Virus record (IMG/VR): IMGVR_UViG_3300017735_000025
Coordinates: 1-41,416 of that record
From: a virus
Strand: one strand, 5' to 3'
DNA length: 41,416 bases
Each line of letters begins with the position of its first letter. The stretch's first letter is position 1. The position numbers were made by a program, and so were the translations under genes. Of the stretch, positions 14,336 to 22,684 are shown in pieces. The notes beneath the pieces are model-generated. The model saw nothing but the letters and a program-made list of their open reading frames with translations, was not told the origin of the DNA and searched no databases.

Positions 14336-15393
14336 GTATAATTATAAAATACAGTATGTGTTGTGGGTTTATGCAAGTCGTATGAATCCTGCAAATCTTT
14401 AAATAAATTTCTGTGGTGTCCTAATGCACGTGGTATGAATCTTTTGAGGCTTATTGTATTTTGTTCAACTGTGTTTAATGGTTTCCTATAACGTTTGTCG
14501 AACTCATCATAGTTACCAGTATTTGAAGCAAGATGGTGTTGTAGATTTTCAAATCCTGTTCTTTTACCAAGGGGAAAATAATACACAAAGTTTTCAAACG
14601 TTTTGTAATAGCACACCTTTTCGTAATACATTGAGTATGTACTATAATTATATTTAGATTCTGATATAAATTTATCTTGTTCAAACATATATTTGTTTTG
14701 AAGGTATCCTAAATAAAATAATTCAGGTGAGGATAAAAACATATCACATATCATGTCTATTTCATTCTGTTGTGAAAATCTAACAAACGGCAATATGTAT
14801 TTTGAATATGTTTGATGGTCGTGTATTGCGGCCATACCTTCCGTTTGTCTAATTTTAGGGTCTGCAGATGTCATCCCTAAAAACGATATATTATTTTCAT
14901 TGTTTAAATACAGTCCAGGTCTTTCACCACCCTTAACAATAGTGCCTTTTAAATCACACATATTTTCACGTATAGCATACATCAAAGACATTAATTGAGG
15001 ACTTGATGTGCCAACTTCCGTGGCCATTTTTTTCAATCCTGGCATATCATTTAAGAACTCGTACAACTCTACATCTATAATCTTTGTGGTGACTCCCAGT
15101 AGTTCTGCAAATCTCTGTGCTGAAATTATATCGTCGGAGTTCATAACAACACCATCCCACAGATATGCAAACGTAACATAACTGCTTGACTTGGCATGCT
15201 TTGAAACAACGTTAGCAACAAACTGGCTGTCTAAACCACCACTTAGTAATACTGTTGCATGTTCTGTATCCTTAAAAAAACTTTTGAAATTCTCATGTAT
15301 GTCCATTCGAGAAGGCTTATTGAAACTGAATGTGTACGAAAGGCTACTGTAATCAATATCAACCGCTCCGTATTTTAATATATTAGATGTCAT
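14329..15393 (-). CDS. PP-loop ATPase, asparagine synthase C-domain-like
   Basis: 354 aa. ATVLLSGGLDSQFVANVV (47-64) is the PP-loop SGGxDS of ATP pyrophosphatases. A Rossmann-like region follows, with an acidic NSDDIISAQRFAELLG and VKGGERPGLY resembling the asparagine synthase active site (G-GxD-like). No glutamine amidotransferase domain is present, so it would use ammonia or a carrier amine. Asparagine synthase-like adenylating enzymes amidate or aminate carboxylates, including sugars and peptides. Similar genes occur in marine viromes next to glycan genes. Specific reaction unknown. Confidence 0.72.
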   Translation of the reverse strand: MTSNILKYGAVDIDYSSLSYTFSFNKPSRMDIHENFKSFFKDTEHATVLLSGGLDSQFVANVVSKHAKSSSYVTFAYLWDGVVMNSDDIISAQRFAELLGVTTKIIDVELYEFLNDMPGLKKMATEVGTSSPQLMSLMYAIRENMCDLKGTIVKGGERPGLYLNNENNISFLGMTSADPKIRQTEGMAAIHDHQTYSKYILPFVRFSQQNEIDMICDMFLSSPELFYLGYLQNKYMFEQDKFISESKYNYSTYSMYYEKVCYYKTFENFVYYFPLGKRTGFENLQHHLASNTGNYDEFDKRYRKPLNTVEQNTISLKRFIPRALGHHRNLFKDLQDSYDLHKPTTHTVFYNYTW

Positions 15394-15419
15394 AAACTAT
15401 ATTCTATTTTCCAATTTGT

Positions 15420-15427
15420 GATAAATA
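15420..15427 (+). promoter_or_regulatory. T4-type late promoter (GATAAATA) for the subtilase-PAAR unit
   Basis: GATAAATA then TAC, +1 near 15433, followed by a 44-base leader with GGAG (15464-15467) before ATG 15477. Confidence 0.65.
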
Positions 15428-15476
15428 TACTTATACAAACGCATGGTTTAAACAACTTTTTTTGGAGTTAATACAA

Positions 15477-17015
15477 ATGGCAAACTATATCATATCAATC
15501 GATAATTCATTATCGGATTCAGACGCACAGGCGTGTATTACCGATGCCGGTGGTACAGTAAGTAGTGCTCTTGCAATCACAAATACGTACAACGCAACAT
15601 GTACAGCAGAACAACTTGCGGCAATGGCAAGTGTTTCAGCAAGTTCTTTAGATGAAGCATCTATTGATGTTGCTTTACAAACTTTTGACTCAGTTCACTT
15701 AGATGACTTAGTCAACTCAAATTACGAGATGGCTGGCGCGGCTGGTACATCTATTACACCTTATGCACCTGAATACAGAGGTTTAGGTGTTACATGTTAC
15801 TTAATCGATACAGGTATTAACATTGGACACGTAGAATTTGCAAGTGCTTCAATCAGTAACCTACACTCAGCATTCACAGAAGATGATGATATAGCAGATT
15901 TTGAGGATGAGGCTGGACACGGTACTGCAATTGCAAGTGTTATTGTAGGTGCTAATGTTGGTGTATCAACACAAACATCATTAAAGAATGTTAAACTATT
16001 TAATTCAAACTCAGGAAGTGCTACAGTAGGTGCAATCATAGGTGCATTTAATGCCGTAGCATTAGACCATGCAAATAACGGTGTAGAAACTGTTAGAGTT
16101 GTTTGTACTCCATGGACTGTAACACAAAACGATTTAATTGATGATATAGTTAAAAGTATGAATTCCAGTAACTTAGTTATGATAACAGCGGCAGGTAATG
16201 ACGGTGTTGATATTTCTACTAAATCACCAGCAGGTGTTACAGAAATCATAACAGTAGGTGGTTATAACAATCTTTGGAATGTACAAGCATTTACTAACAC
16301 ACCAGGTACTGCAACAGGGTTAACAAACTTTGGAGCACCGCTTGATGTATTTGGATGGAGTGAAGGGGCAACATTAGCCGATGCAGATAACCTAAGTGGT
16401 TATGCGGCATTTACAGGAACATCAGTTGCAACAGGTATTGCGGCAGGTGTTGCAGTACAGTATATACAAAAACATGTAGGTACTACGTCAGCAGGCATCA
16501 AAGAAGCAATATTGTCAGAAGGTCATATGAAAGGTATTGAACAATTACAATTCACAGGTACCGACTATGACACAGCCTATCATGCGATGCTTACAACATG
16601 GAACATTGCAGACGCATCATTATCAACTACACAATCCGGTAGACTTGGTAATGTACCAAACGGTGAAACAATGACATTTGATATTGGTTTAGATTCAAGT
16701 GCAACTGCCGTTGAAGTACTCGACTTTGCACCATTACCACCATTTATGGCATTTGATACATCCACAGGTATATTAACTGTTACAGCAACAGGATTATCAG
16801 CAGACATTACACCAGGTGTATTTGTATTTGCTGTTAAAGGTTTAATTGATGATGAACTACTTGTTGAAGAATTCTCAGTTGGTGTTTATGTAACAGACCA
16901 ATCAGAGGTCGACGGTGATACAGCATCAAGTTTCTACTACGATATAGACAATTCAGAGTATGACGAAATTGTTAACTATCAAGTAGCACCATCACCATCT
17001 TCTGAGAAGCCTTAA
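15477..17015 (+). CDS. subtilisin-like serine protease (S8) with C-terminal beta-sandwich domain
   Basis: 512 aa from ATG 15477 (GGAG nine bases upstream); a TTG 15 bases earlier is in frame but lacks a ribosome site. An N-terminal module of about 80 residues, starting ANYIISIDNSLSDSDAQA, resembles an I9 propeptide or chaperone. The catalytic triad is complete: D111 in CYLIDTGIN, H148 in GHGTAIAS and S316 in GTSVATGIAAG, with AAGNDG as the oxyanion Asn region. After about 385 an Ig-like/cadherin-like domain follows (PPFMAFDTSTGILTVTATG). A late promoter and the following PAAR gene point to a virion, probably tail, location. Confidence 0.88.
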   Translation: MANYIISIDNSLSDSDAQACITDAGGTVSSALAITNTYNATCTAEQLAAMASVSASSLDEASIDVALQTFDSVHLDDLVNSNYEMAGAAGTSITPYAPEYRGLGVTCYLIDTGINIGHVEFASASISNLHSAFTEDDDIADFEDEAGHGTAIASVIVGANVGVSTQTSLKNVKLFNSNSGSATVGAIIGAFNAVALDHANNGVETVRVVCTPWTVTQNDLIDDIVKSMNSSNLVMITAAGNDGVDISTKSPAGVTEIITVGGYNNLWNVQAFTNTPGTATGLTNFGAPLDVFGWSEGATLADADNLSGYAAFTGTSVATGIAAGVAVQYIQKHVGTTSAGIKEAILSEGHMKGIEQLQFTGTDYDTAYHAMLTTWNIADASLSTTQSGRLGNVPNGETMTFDIGLDSSATAVEVLDFAPLPPFMAFDTSTGILTVTATGLSADITPGVFVFAVKGLIDDELLVEEFSVGVYVTDQSEVDGDTASSFYYDIDNSEYDEIVNYQVAPSPSSEKP

Positions 17016-17287
17016 TGCCACAAGTAGGTGTTGTAGGAAAAGGTACATTTGGTCCCGGTGTTATAACTGGTCCTGGTGTACCTAATATTTTAGTAGAAGG
17101 AAGTCCTATTAGTGTAATAGGCGACGTAATTGCTCCGCATGGAGAAGCACCACATACTACAGCAACCGTATTAACAGGTTCGCCAACTGTGTTTGCTGGA
17201 GGTAGACCAATTAGTGTGCAAGGCATTAGTACTGCTATTTGTGGACATAAGTGTACTATTGGTGCTATTACTGTTCAAGCAACATAG
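17015..17287 (+). CDS. PAAR-domain baseplate spike tip protein (T4 gp5.4-like)
   Basis: 90 aa, a full single PAAR domain. Repeated GxPxISVxG turns (SPISVIGD, RPISVQGI) form the sharpened beta-cone. Candidate zinc ligands are H42, H47, C76, H78 and C80 (PHGEAPH and CGHKC). Such proteins cap the membrane-piercing spike of contractile tails. It starts within the subtilase stop (TAATG), so the protease and tip are made together; the protease could process or accompany the puncturing device (inference). Confidence 0.9.
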   Translation: MPQVGVVGKGTFGPGVITGPGVPNILVEGSPISVIGDVIAPHGEAPHTTATVLTGSPTVFAGGRPISVQGISTAICGHKCTIGAITVQAT

Positions 17288-18179
17288 AATCTAAATAACA
17301 TTCACTAAATCTTTTAGCAAACGTACCAACATTCTTTTCATACTCGTCATAAGATCTAAAGTCTATGTTCCAGTCTGGACATAACATATTCATAAACATT
17401 CCATACTCGTCACTGCGAACAAATGCATGTCCTGTGGGTGTGACATACGTATAGCCTGTGTTATTGCCTTTGTTTTTTAATTGCTTACGTTTAGGATGTT
17501 CTAATATAGAAAAGTTGTGTTTGCCTTTATTATATACTTTTAAAAATTGTGCCGCCCATATAGTACGATACAATTCTACTGGTTTTTCTTTTTTATAATT
17601 TATGCTTGGATCATATAAGTGAGGCTTAACATCATATAGCCATTTTTTGTTCTTGTTTATAATACTTTGTCTACCAGTAGAGTCACAGTATTCATAGTGA
17701 AGACGTAATACAATATCATGTGTTGCACAAAAGGCTTGTATTTTAGGTATTTGATATTTATTGTGTTCGTACAAATAAAATTGTATTGTGCGTTCACCTT
17801 TTGTGTCTTTGATGTTTTGTTTGATATTAGTCCAATCGGCGCCTAAGAATACTTTACCACATTGCTCTTCTATTCCGTCTAATAGAAATACTACATTTAC
17901 TTTCTTGTTATCAATAGCTCTTGTGCCGTATGTAGTCACGTGTGCGTAACGATCTTTAGTTACACTGTCTAAGAACGCATCAAAGTGTATCCAATCCACA
18001 GGATCACCGTAAACACACTGTAACGCAACTGTGTCGTGCTGTGACCATATGGTGTTGTATAATTCGAGACTTAAATCCAGTACAGGATAATCTCTTTTGC
18101 CCCAACGATGTTGAAACCAAGTTCCTTGAGAAGATGTAGGATTATATATGCTGTTGCGAGTTGTTACGTCGAGTATCAT
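17268..18179 (-). CDS. radical-SAM-fold-like protein lacking the CxxxCxxC motif
   Basis: 303 aa. The pattern resembles a radical SAM TIM barrel: VALQCVYGDPVDWIHFDAFL (like a GGEP-type strand), AHVTTYGTRAIDN (like TNG), VNVVFLLDGIEEQCGKVFLG (like LDG followed by a Gly turn) and IKQNIKDT. However, there is no CxxxCxxC near the N-terminus to bind an iron-sulfur cluster. Similar degenerate proteins may work as partners or non-radical enzymes. This is pattern inference only and the protein is otherwise unrecognised. It converges with the PAAR gene (20-base overlap) and overlaps the Sm-like gene by 4. Confidence 0.4.
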   Translation of the reverse strand: MILDVTTRNSIYNPTSSQGTWFQHRWGKRDYPVLDLSLELYNTIWSQHDTVALQCVYGDPVDWIHFDAFLDSVTKDRYAHVTTYGTRAIDNKKVNVVFLLDGIEEQCGKVFLGADWTNIKQNIKDTKGERTIQFYLYEHNKYQIPKIQAFCATHDIVLRLHYEYCDSTGRQSIINKNKKWLYDVKPHLYDPSINYKKEKPVELYRTIWAAQFLKVYNKGKHNFSILEHPKRKQLKNKGNNTGYTYVTPTGHAFVRSDEYGMFMNMLCPDWNIDFRSYDEYEKNVGTFAKRFSECYLDSMLLEQ

Positions 18180-18526
18180 TCACTAACAATACCAGTCTCT
18201 GCTTCGGTACCGTCCTCTTCTACTTCTACTTCAACTTCAACTTCATCTTCTTCAACGTCTAATATAGACAAGTAGTCTTCGGAGGCTGATTCTAATGCAG
18301 GAGTAATAAATAGGATGTTTTGAATGGGTATAGTAACCATATTGGCATCTGCTGTTAGCACTAACGGAACCAAAACAACTTCGCCATTATTCACAACAAC
18401 GTTTAGTGGTCTTGTGACTGTGACATACTTAACATCATCGTCTGTTGATATTAACTGGCCAAGTATTTCGCCTGTTAGTGTTTTAATAGTAACAACTTTA
18501 CCAAGCATTGCTTGTATGTCATACAT
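18176..18526 (-). CDS. conserved phage protein, possible Sm/Hfq-like fold
   Basis: 116 aa. The first 80 residues contain five predicted strands: GKVVTIKTLTGEILGQLIS, KYVTVTRPLNVVV, GEVVLVPLVL and NMVTIPIQNILFITPA. This resembles Sm-fold proteins, where a Gly-turn strand pair is followed by a VPxxxI strand. The C-terminal 35 residues are almost all Glu, Val and Asp (DVEEDEVEVEVEVEEDG), a disordered acidic tail. Homologues are common and uncharacterised in marine T4-like phages. It is in the nrd operon, with overlaps on both sides. RNA binding is speculative. Confidence 0.55.
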   Translation of the reverse strand: MYDIQAMLGKVVTIKTLTGEILGQLISTDDDVKYVTVTRPLNVVVNNGEVVLVPLVLTADANMVTIPIQNILFITPALESASEDYLSILDVEEDEVEVEVEVEEDGTEAETGIVSE

Positions 18527-18768
18527 TAGATATCACCTAATTTACTTGTATCCACTAATGCTTTAAACTCTGTGAAACCACCAATCTTTTCGCCATCAAC
18601 AATAATTTGTGGGAAAGTTCTTGCACCTGGAAATGTTTCCATTAGTGTTTCTCTGTCAAAGTCTTCATCTAACATTTTGTATGTTAAATCATATCCTTCT
18701 CTTTCTGCTAATGCCTTTGCTTGAACGCAATACGGACATTGCGGTTTGCTATATATTTCTACTATCAT
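18526..18768 (-). CDS. nrdC: glutaredoxin, CPYC type (ribonucleotide reductase reductant)
   Basis: 80 aa. MIVEIYSKPQCPYC gives the dithiol active site C11-P-Y-C14. ARTFPQIIVDGEKIGGFTEF holds the cis-Pro TFPQ and the GGF glutathione-binding region. It overlaps the nrdB stop by one base and so is made with NrdAB; it would pass electrons from glutathione to NrdA. Functionally equivalent to T4 NrdC, though it is shorter and more like bacterial GrxC/GrxA. Confidence 0.9.
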   Translation of the reverse strand: MIVEIYSKPQCPYCVQAKALAEREGYDLTYKMLDEDFDRETLMETFPGARTFPQIIVDGEKIGGFTEFKALVDTSKLGDI

Positions 18769-19877
18769 TATAAACTCAATCCTTTAAATGTGTCTTCAGT
18801 TACGTCTTGTTTAGTACCACCAATAACATAACTACTAATCTCTGTCTCTTGTGGTGCTACTTGTACCTCGCCTCCACTGATCCACTTTTGTGTCCACGGT
18901 AAAGGATTTGCTTGGCTTGTTTGATATGGAGGTGTAATTCCTACTGCTCTCATACGTTTAGCGGCAATCCATTCAACATATTGTTTTAGCAGTTCGGAGT
19001 TTAAACCAATCATACTACCATCTTTGAACAAATACTCTGCCCAATCCTTTTCCTGTCTCACAGCATCCATAAACATTTCTGTGCTTTCGCCTTCACACTC
19101 TTTGCGTATTTTAACAAAGTCTTTATCGTCTGTAGGCAACAATTTTAATATTTGCTGTGTACTTGCCAAGTGAACATTTTCATCTCTGGCTATAAGTTTA
19201 ATTATCTTAGCATTACCTTCCATTTTCTTTAATTCGGCAAATGCCCAACTACAAGCAAAGGATACATAAAAACGTACACCTTCGAGAATATTAACAGCCA
19301 TTAATGCTTTGTATAATACTTTCTTGTGTTCATAAGTGCCAAACAGATTAGGATTATCATTGTATCTAACTAACTCATCATAATACTTACTGATACTATC
19401 ACTGCAAGATGAAATTTCTTTGATGTCTAACATTTCGTCAAACACTTTACTTGGATCTGAATACACATTTCTAATAATGTGTGTATAACTTCTACTGTGA
19501 ATTGTTTCACTGAATGCCCAAGTTTCAATCCAAGTCTCTAACTCCGGTATACCTACTATAGGCAAGAAAGCAAGATTAGGTGAGCGACCTTGTACACTAT
19601 CAAGTAGTATTTGTCGCTTTAAGTTACTTGTAAAGATATGTTGTTCATGAATAGTTAGGTCTTTAAAGTCCTTGCTATCCTTTGTAATATCAACTTCTTC
19701 TGGTCGCCAAAAGAAACCAAGTTGCTTATCTGTTAATTTGTCAAACTGTTTATATTTTAATGTATCATAACGTTGTAAGTTTACCCCACCCGAAGTGTCT
19801 AAAAACATTTTAGAAGCGGTGTGGTCGCGATGTTTTGTACTAAAAACGGTCCGTGCCATGTATTCCTCTTTACTCAT
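18768..19877 (-). CDS. nrdB: class Ia ribonucleotide reductase beta subunit
   Basis: 369 aa, very similar to E. coli NrdB. LLDSVQGRSPN (91-101) includes the Asp iron ligand. WAFSETIHSRSYTHIIRN (120-137) gives ligands E124 and H127 and the radical Tyr131. The second E...ExxH set is in LEGVRFYVSFACSW and RDENVHLAST. The C-terminus SYVIGGTKQDV...GLSL is the subunit-docking tail. An in-frame ATG at codon 7 matches the E. coli start and may be used. It starts directly after the nrdA stop. Confidence 0.96.
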   Translation of the reverse strand: MSKEEYMARTVFSTKHRDHTASKMFLDTSGGVNLQRYDTLKYKQFDKLTDKQLGFFWRPEEVDITKDSKDFKDLTIHEQHIFTSNLKRQILLDSVQGRSPNLAFLPIVGIPELETWIETWAFSETIHSRSYTHIIRNVYSDPSKVFDEMLDIKEISSCSDSISKYYDELVRYNDNPNLFGTYEHKKVLYKALMAVNILEGVRFYVSFACSWAFAELKKMEGNAKIIKLIARDENVHLASTQQILKLLPTDDKDFVKIRKECEGESTEMFMDAVRQEKDWAEYLFKDGSMIGLNSELLKQYVEWIAAKRMRAVGITPPYQTSQANPLPWTQKWISGGEVQVAPQETEISSYVIGGTKQDVTEDTFKGLSL

Positions 19878-22169
19878 TTATATCTTGCATGATTCACAAT
19901 CGTCGTCATCGATTGCTACTTGTTCTAATTCTGGTAGATCTTTAACTTCGATCTCCCCCTGTCCATCGTATGTGTTATTGTAATACAATTGCTTACCACC
20001 GTATTTGTAAAACATAATAACATGTTGTAGTAAAACACTCATTGGAATCTTTTCATCTTCGTAGTGTTCTGGATTGTATGATGTATTTACCGAAATACCT
20101 TGATCTATGTACTTCTGTAATACAGCCATAATCTTTAAATATCCTTCTGGGCTCTTCTGATCCCACAGTAAATCATACTTGTTTTTTAACTTTGCATATT
20201 GTGGTACTACTTGTTTTAACACACCATGTTTGCTTTGCTTAATGCTTACAAAACTACGTGGTGGTTCAATACCATTTGTGCTGTTACTAATCTGTGCTGA
20301 TGTTTCTGCTGGCATAAGTGCCATCAGTGTTGAATTACGAATACCAGTCTCTGCTAACTGCTTACGCAATCCTTTCCAATCTTGTCTTTCTTGATGCTTA
20401 ACAAGTTCATCAACTTCCTGCTTATATGTTTGGTTAGGTGTAATACCTTTGCCATATTTAGTTTCTACTGTGCCAGGACATGCGCCTTTCTCTACTGCCA
20501 AGTCTGCACTGGCTTTGATAAGTGCATAACTCCATGCTTCAGCATACTCGTCAACAAGTTCTAAATTAGGCTCTTGATAATTGCTGTCATTCTTTGCTAA
20601 CCAGAATGCAAAATTAATAATACCAACGCCTAACGGTCTGCGTTTCATTGTGGCAAGTTCTGCCGCTAACACAGGATATTTTTGATAATCTAATAAAGCA
20701 TCGAGACCTCTAACTGCTAAATCGCATGGCTTAGCAAAATCCTCAGGCTTCTTAATAAGTCCCCAATTGATTGCACTTAATGTACACAATGCTATTTCGC
20801 CATCAGCATCATCTGTGCTTGTTAATGGTTTAGTTGGCAAGTTAATCTCGCAACATAAATTGCTCATCTTTACTGGAGCAACTGCTTCATCAAAACTACT
20901 ATGCGTGTTAGCATGATCAACATTCATCAAGTATATTCTACCTGTGTCTTTACGTTCTGTTACAAACGCAGAAAACAAATCAATTGCTTTGATAGACTTC
21001 TTTTTAATACGTGTATTACGTTCTGCTGTTTCGTATAGCTCTTTAAATTTATCTTGATCGTTAAAGAATGTTTCGTATAATCCTGGTACGTCATGCGGTG
21101 AGAACAATGTAATGTCTCCACCACTTAATAATCTTTCGTACATTAACTTATTAAATTGTACACCATAGTCCATATGTCTTACACGGTTTTCTTCTGTACC
21201 TTTGTTGTTCTTTAACACCAACATGTCTTCTATTTCTAAATGCCAAATAGGATAGTATAGTGTTGCCGCTCCGCCTCTTACTCCACCCTGTGAGCATGAC
21301 TTAACTGCTGATTGGAATAGTTTATAGAAGGGGATAACTCCTGTGTGAGTTGCGTCTCCACTCCTAATAGGCGAGCCAATTGCTCTAATGTTGCCGGCTC
21401 CTATACCAATACCTGCCTTTTGACTCACATACTTAACAATACTTGATGTAGAAGCATTAATACTATCGAGACTGTCATCAGTTTCAATGAGAACGCAACT
21501 ACTGAATTGTCTTTGCGGAGTTCTAACGCCAGCCATAACAGGAGTAGGCAAACTAATATAATGTAAACTAACTGCATCATAATAATCTTTTACTGTTTGT
21601 AATCTTGTTTCTTCCGGGTAATCACTGAACAATGTTGCCGCAATTAACATGTATGCTACTTGTGGTGTTTCAAATATTTCACCTGTGCTTCTGTTCTGCA
21701 CAAGGTACTTACCGCGGAATTGTTCCATAGCCGCATAAGTCAAACTTTCATCGCGAGTGTGATCTATGTGGTCATTCAATTCATCAATTTCTGCTTTTGT
21801 ATAAAGTTCAAGTATTTCTGCATCATAAAATCCTCTGTCTACATTAACTTGTATGAGATCACATAAGCAATACGGTTCAAATGCGCCATACACTTGCTTA
21901 CGTAAATGATAGTTAATTAGTCTACCTGCTACAAATTGATAGTTTGGAGTTTCTTCCGTGATTAAATCTGCGGCACTTTTAATAAGTGTCTCTTGGATAT
22001 CAGTACTTGTTATACCACTGTAAAACTGAATTTGACTTTTGATTTCTACTTCTGATGCTGATACACCAGTAATGCCTTCACAAGCATGGAACACTACCTT
22101 ATGCAGTTTATCGAGCTCTAAGTCTTCTTTTGTACCGTCTCGTTTTGTGATAAGAATCTGCTTCGACAT
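19878..22169 (-). CDS. nrdA: class Ia ribonucleotide reductase alpha subunit
   Basis: 763 aa. An N-terminal ATP-cone (ITKRDGTKEDLELDK onward, about 1-95) suggests allosteric dATP control. Catalytic residues fall at the same numbers as in E. coli: C225 (QFSSCVL), N437-C439-E441 (SNLCCEI) and C462 (IALCTLSAIN). The C-terminus CESCKI provides the shuttle Cys pair as CxxC. It reduces ribonucleoside diphosphates. It has its own sigma70-type promoter and a ribosome site (CAGGAAG), and heads an operon with nrdB, glutaredoxin, the Sm-like and the radical-SAM-like genes. Confidence 0.97.
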   Translation of the reverse strand: MSKQILITKRDGTKEDLELDKLHKVVFHACEGITGVSASEVEIKSQIQFYSGITSTDIQETLIKSAADLITEETPNYQFVAGRLINYHLRKQVYGAFEPYCLCDLIQVNVDRGFYDAEILELYTKAEIDELNDHIDHTRDESLTYAAMEQFRGKYLVQNRSTGEIFETPQVAYMLIAATLFSDYPEETRLQTVKDYYDAVSLHYISLPTPVMAGVRTPQRQFSSCVLIETDDSLDSINASTSSIVKYVSQKAGIGIGAGNIRAIGSPIRSGDATHTGVIPFYKLFQSAVKSCSQGGVRGGAATLYYPIWHLEIEDMLVLKNNKGTEENRVRHMDYGVQFNKLMYERLLSGGDITLFSPHDVPGLYETFFNDQDKFKELYETAERNTRIKKKSIKAIDLFSAFVTERKDTGRIYLMNVDHANTHSSFDEAVAPVKMSNLCCEINLPTKPLTSTDDADGEIALCTLSAINWGLIKKPEDFAKPCDLAVRGLDALLDYQKYPVLAAELATMKRRPLGVGIINFAFWLAKNDSNYQEPNLELVDEYAEAWSYALIKASADLAVEKGACPGTVETKYGKGITPNQTYKQEVDELVKHQERQDWKGLRKQLAETGIRNSTLMALMPAETSAQISNSTNGIEPPRSFVSIKQSKHGVLKQVVPQYAKLKNKYDLLWDQKSPEGYLKIMAVLQKYIDQGISVNTSYNPEHYEDEKIPMSVLLQHVIMFYKYGGKQLYYNNTYDGQGEIEVKDLPELEQVAIDDDDCESCKI

Positions 22170-22218
22170 GTGTCTTCCTGTAATTGTTTGTTTGTGTCTA
22201 TTAATAATCTAAGACTTT

Positions 22219-22247
22219 ATTTTATACTACTTTACTTATCTTGTCAA
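22219..22247 (-). promoter_or_regulatory. sigma70-type promoter for nrdA (TTGACA - 17 bp - TAAAAT)
   Basis: Minus-strand TTGACA at 22247-22242, TAAAAT at 22224-22219, spacer 17. The TGA stop of the upstream 145-aa gene is inside the -35 box. Confidence 0.78.
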
Positions 22248-22681
22248 GTGAAAAGTTTATCTGCAGTTATAATGTGTGAGACAAACCTGGTGCAGTTCTC
22301 ATAAGCATGGGCAAGAGGAATAATTTGCCCTGGTGTAAAATTATAACACAGATTTTCTTGAATTAAGATAAGTCCATCTGTTCCTGTTTCAAAATTACTT
22401 ATCGCTTCTAACCGTATTTCTGAAGTATTAATGAAGTTAAAATGATGCAATGTGGCTGTAATAACTAACGTCAAACCGGACTGACAGATATAGCCTTCTT
22501 TGACTATTTCAAATACATTAGGCCAGTCTTTAGGTGTCCAGTAATCTATATATCGGGGAGTTACTTTTACATCTGCAAAGGCTTCAAGTATACCTTCCGG
22601 ACCTTGTGAGATGTCATAGTTGGTTCTGAAGTTGCGCCATGCGGCCAGGCGGCTTTCGCCGGTCATAGTTTTTTCAAACAT
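22244..22681 (-). CDS. conserved hypothetical phage protein
   Basis: 145 aa, not recognised. It begins MFEKTMTGESRLAAWRNFR, then PRYIDYWTPKDWPNVFEIV and a strand-rich half (GLTLVITATLHHFNF). Four Trp residues and even composition suggest a globular protein. It follows the fibre-like structural gene by 3 bases and is probably expressed late with it. Its stop codon is shared with the nrdA promoter. Function unknown. Confidence 0.65.
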   Translation of the reverse strand: MFEKTMTGESRLAAWRNFRTNYDISQGPEGILEAFADVKVTPRYIDYWTPKDWPNVFEIVKEGYICQSGLTLVITATLHHFNFINTSEIRLEAISNFETGTDGLILIQENLCYNFTPGQIIPLAHAYENCTRFVSHIITADKLFT

Positions 22682-22684
22682 AAT

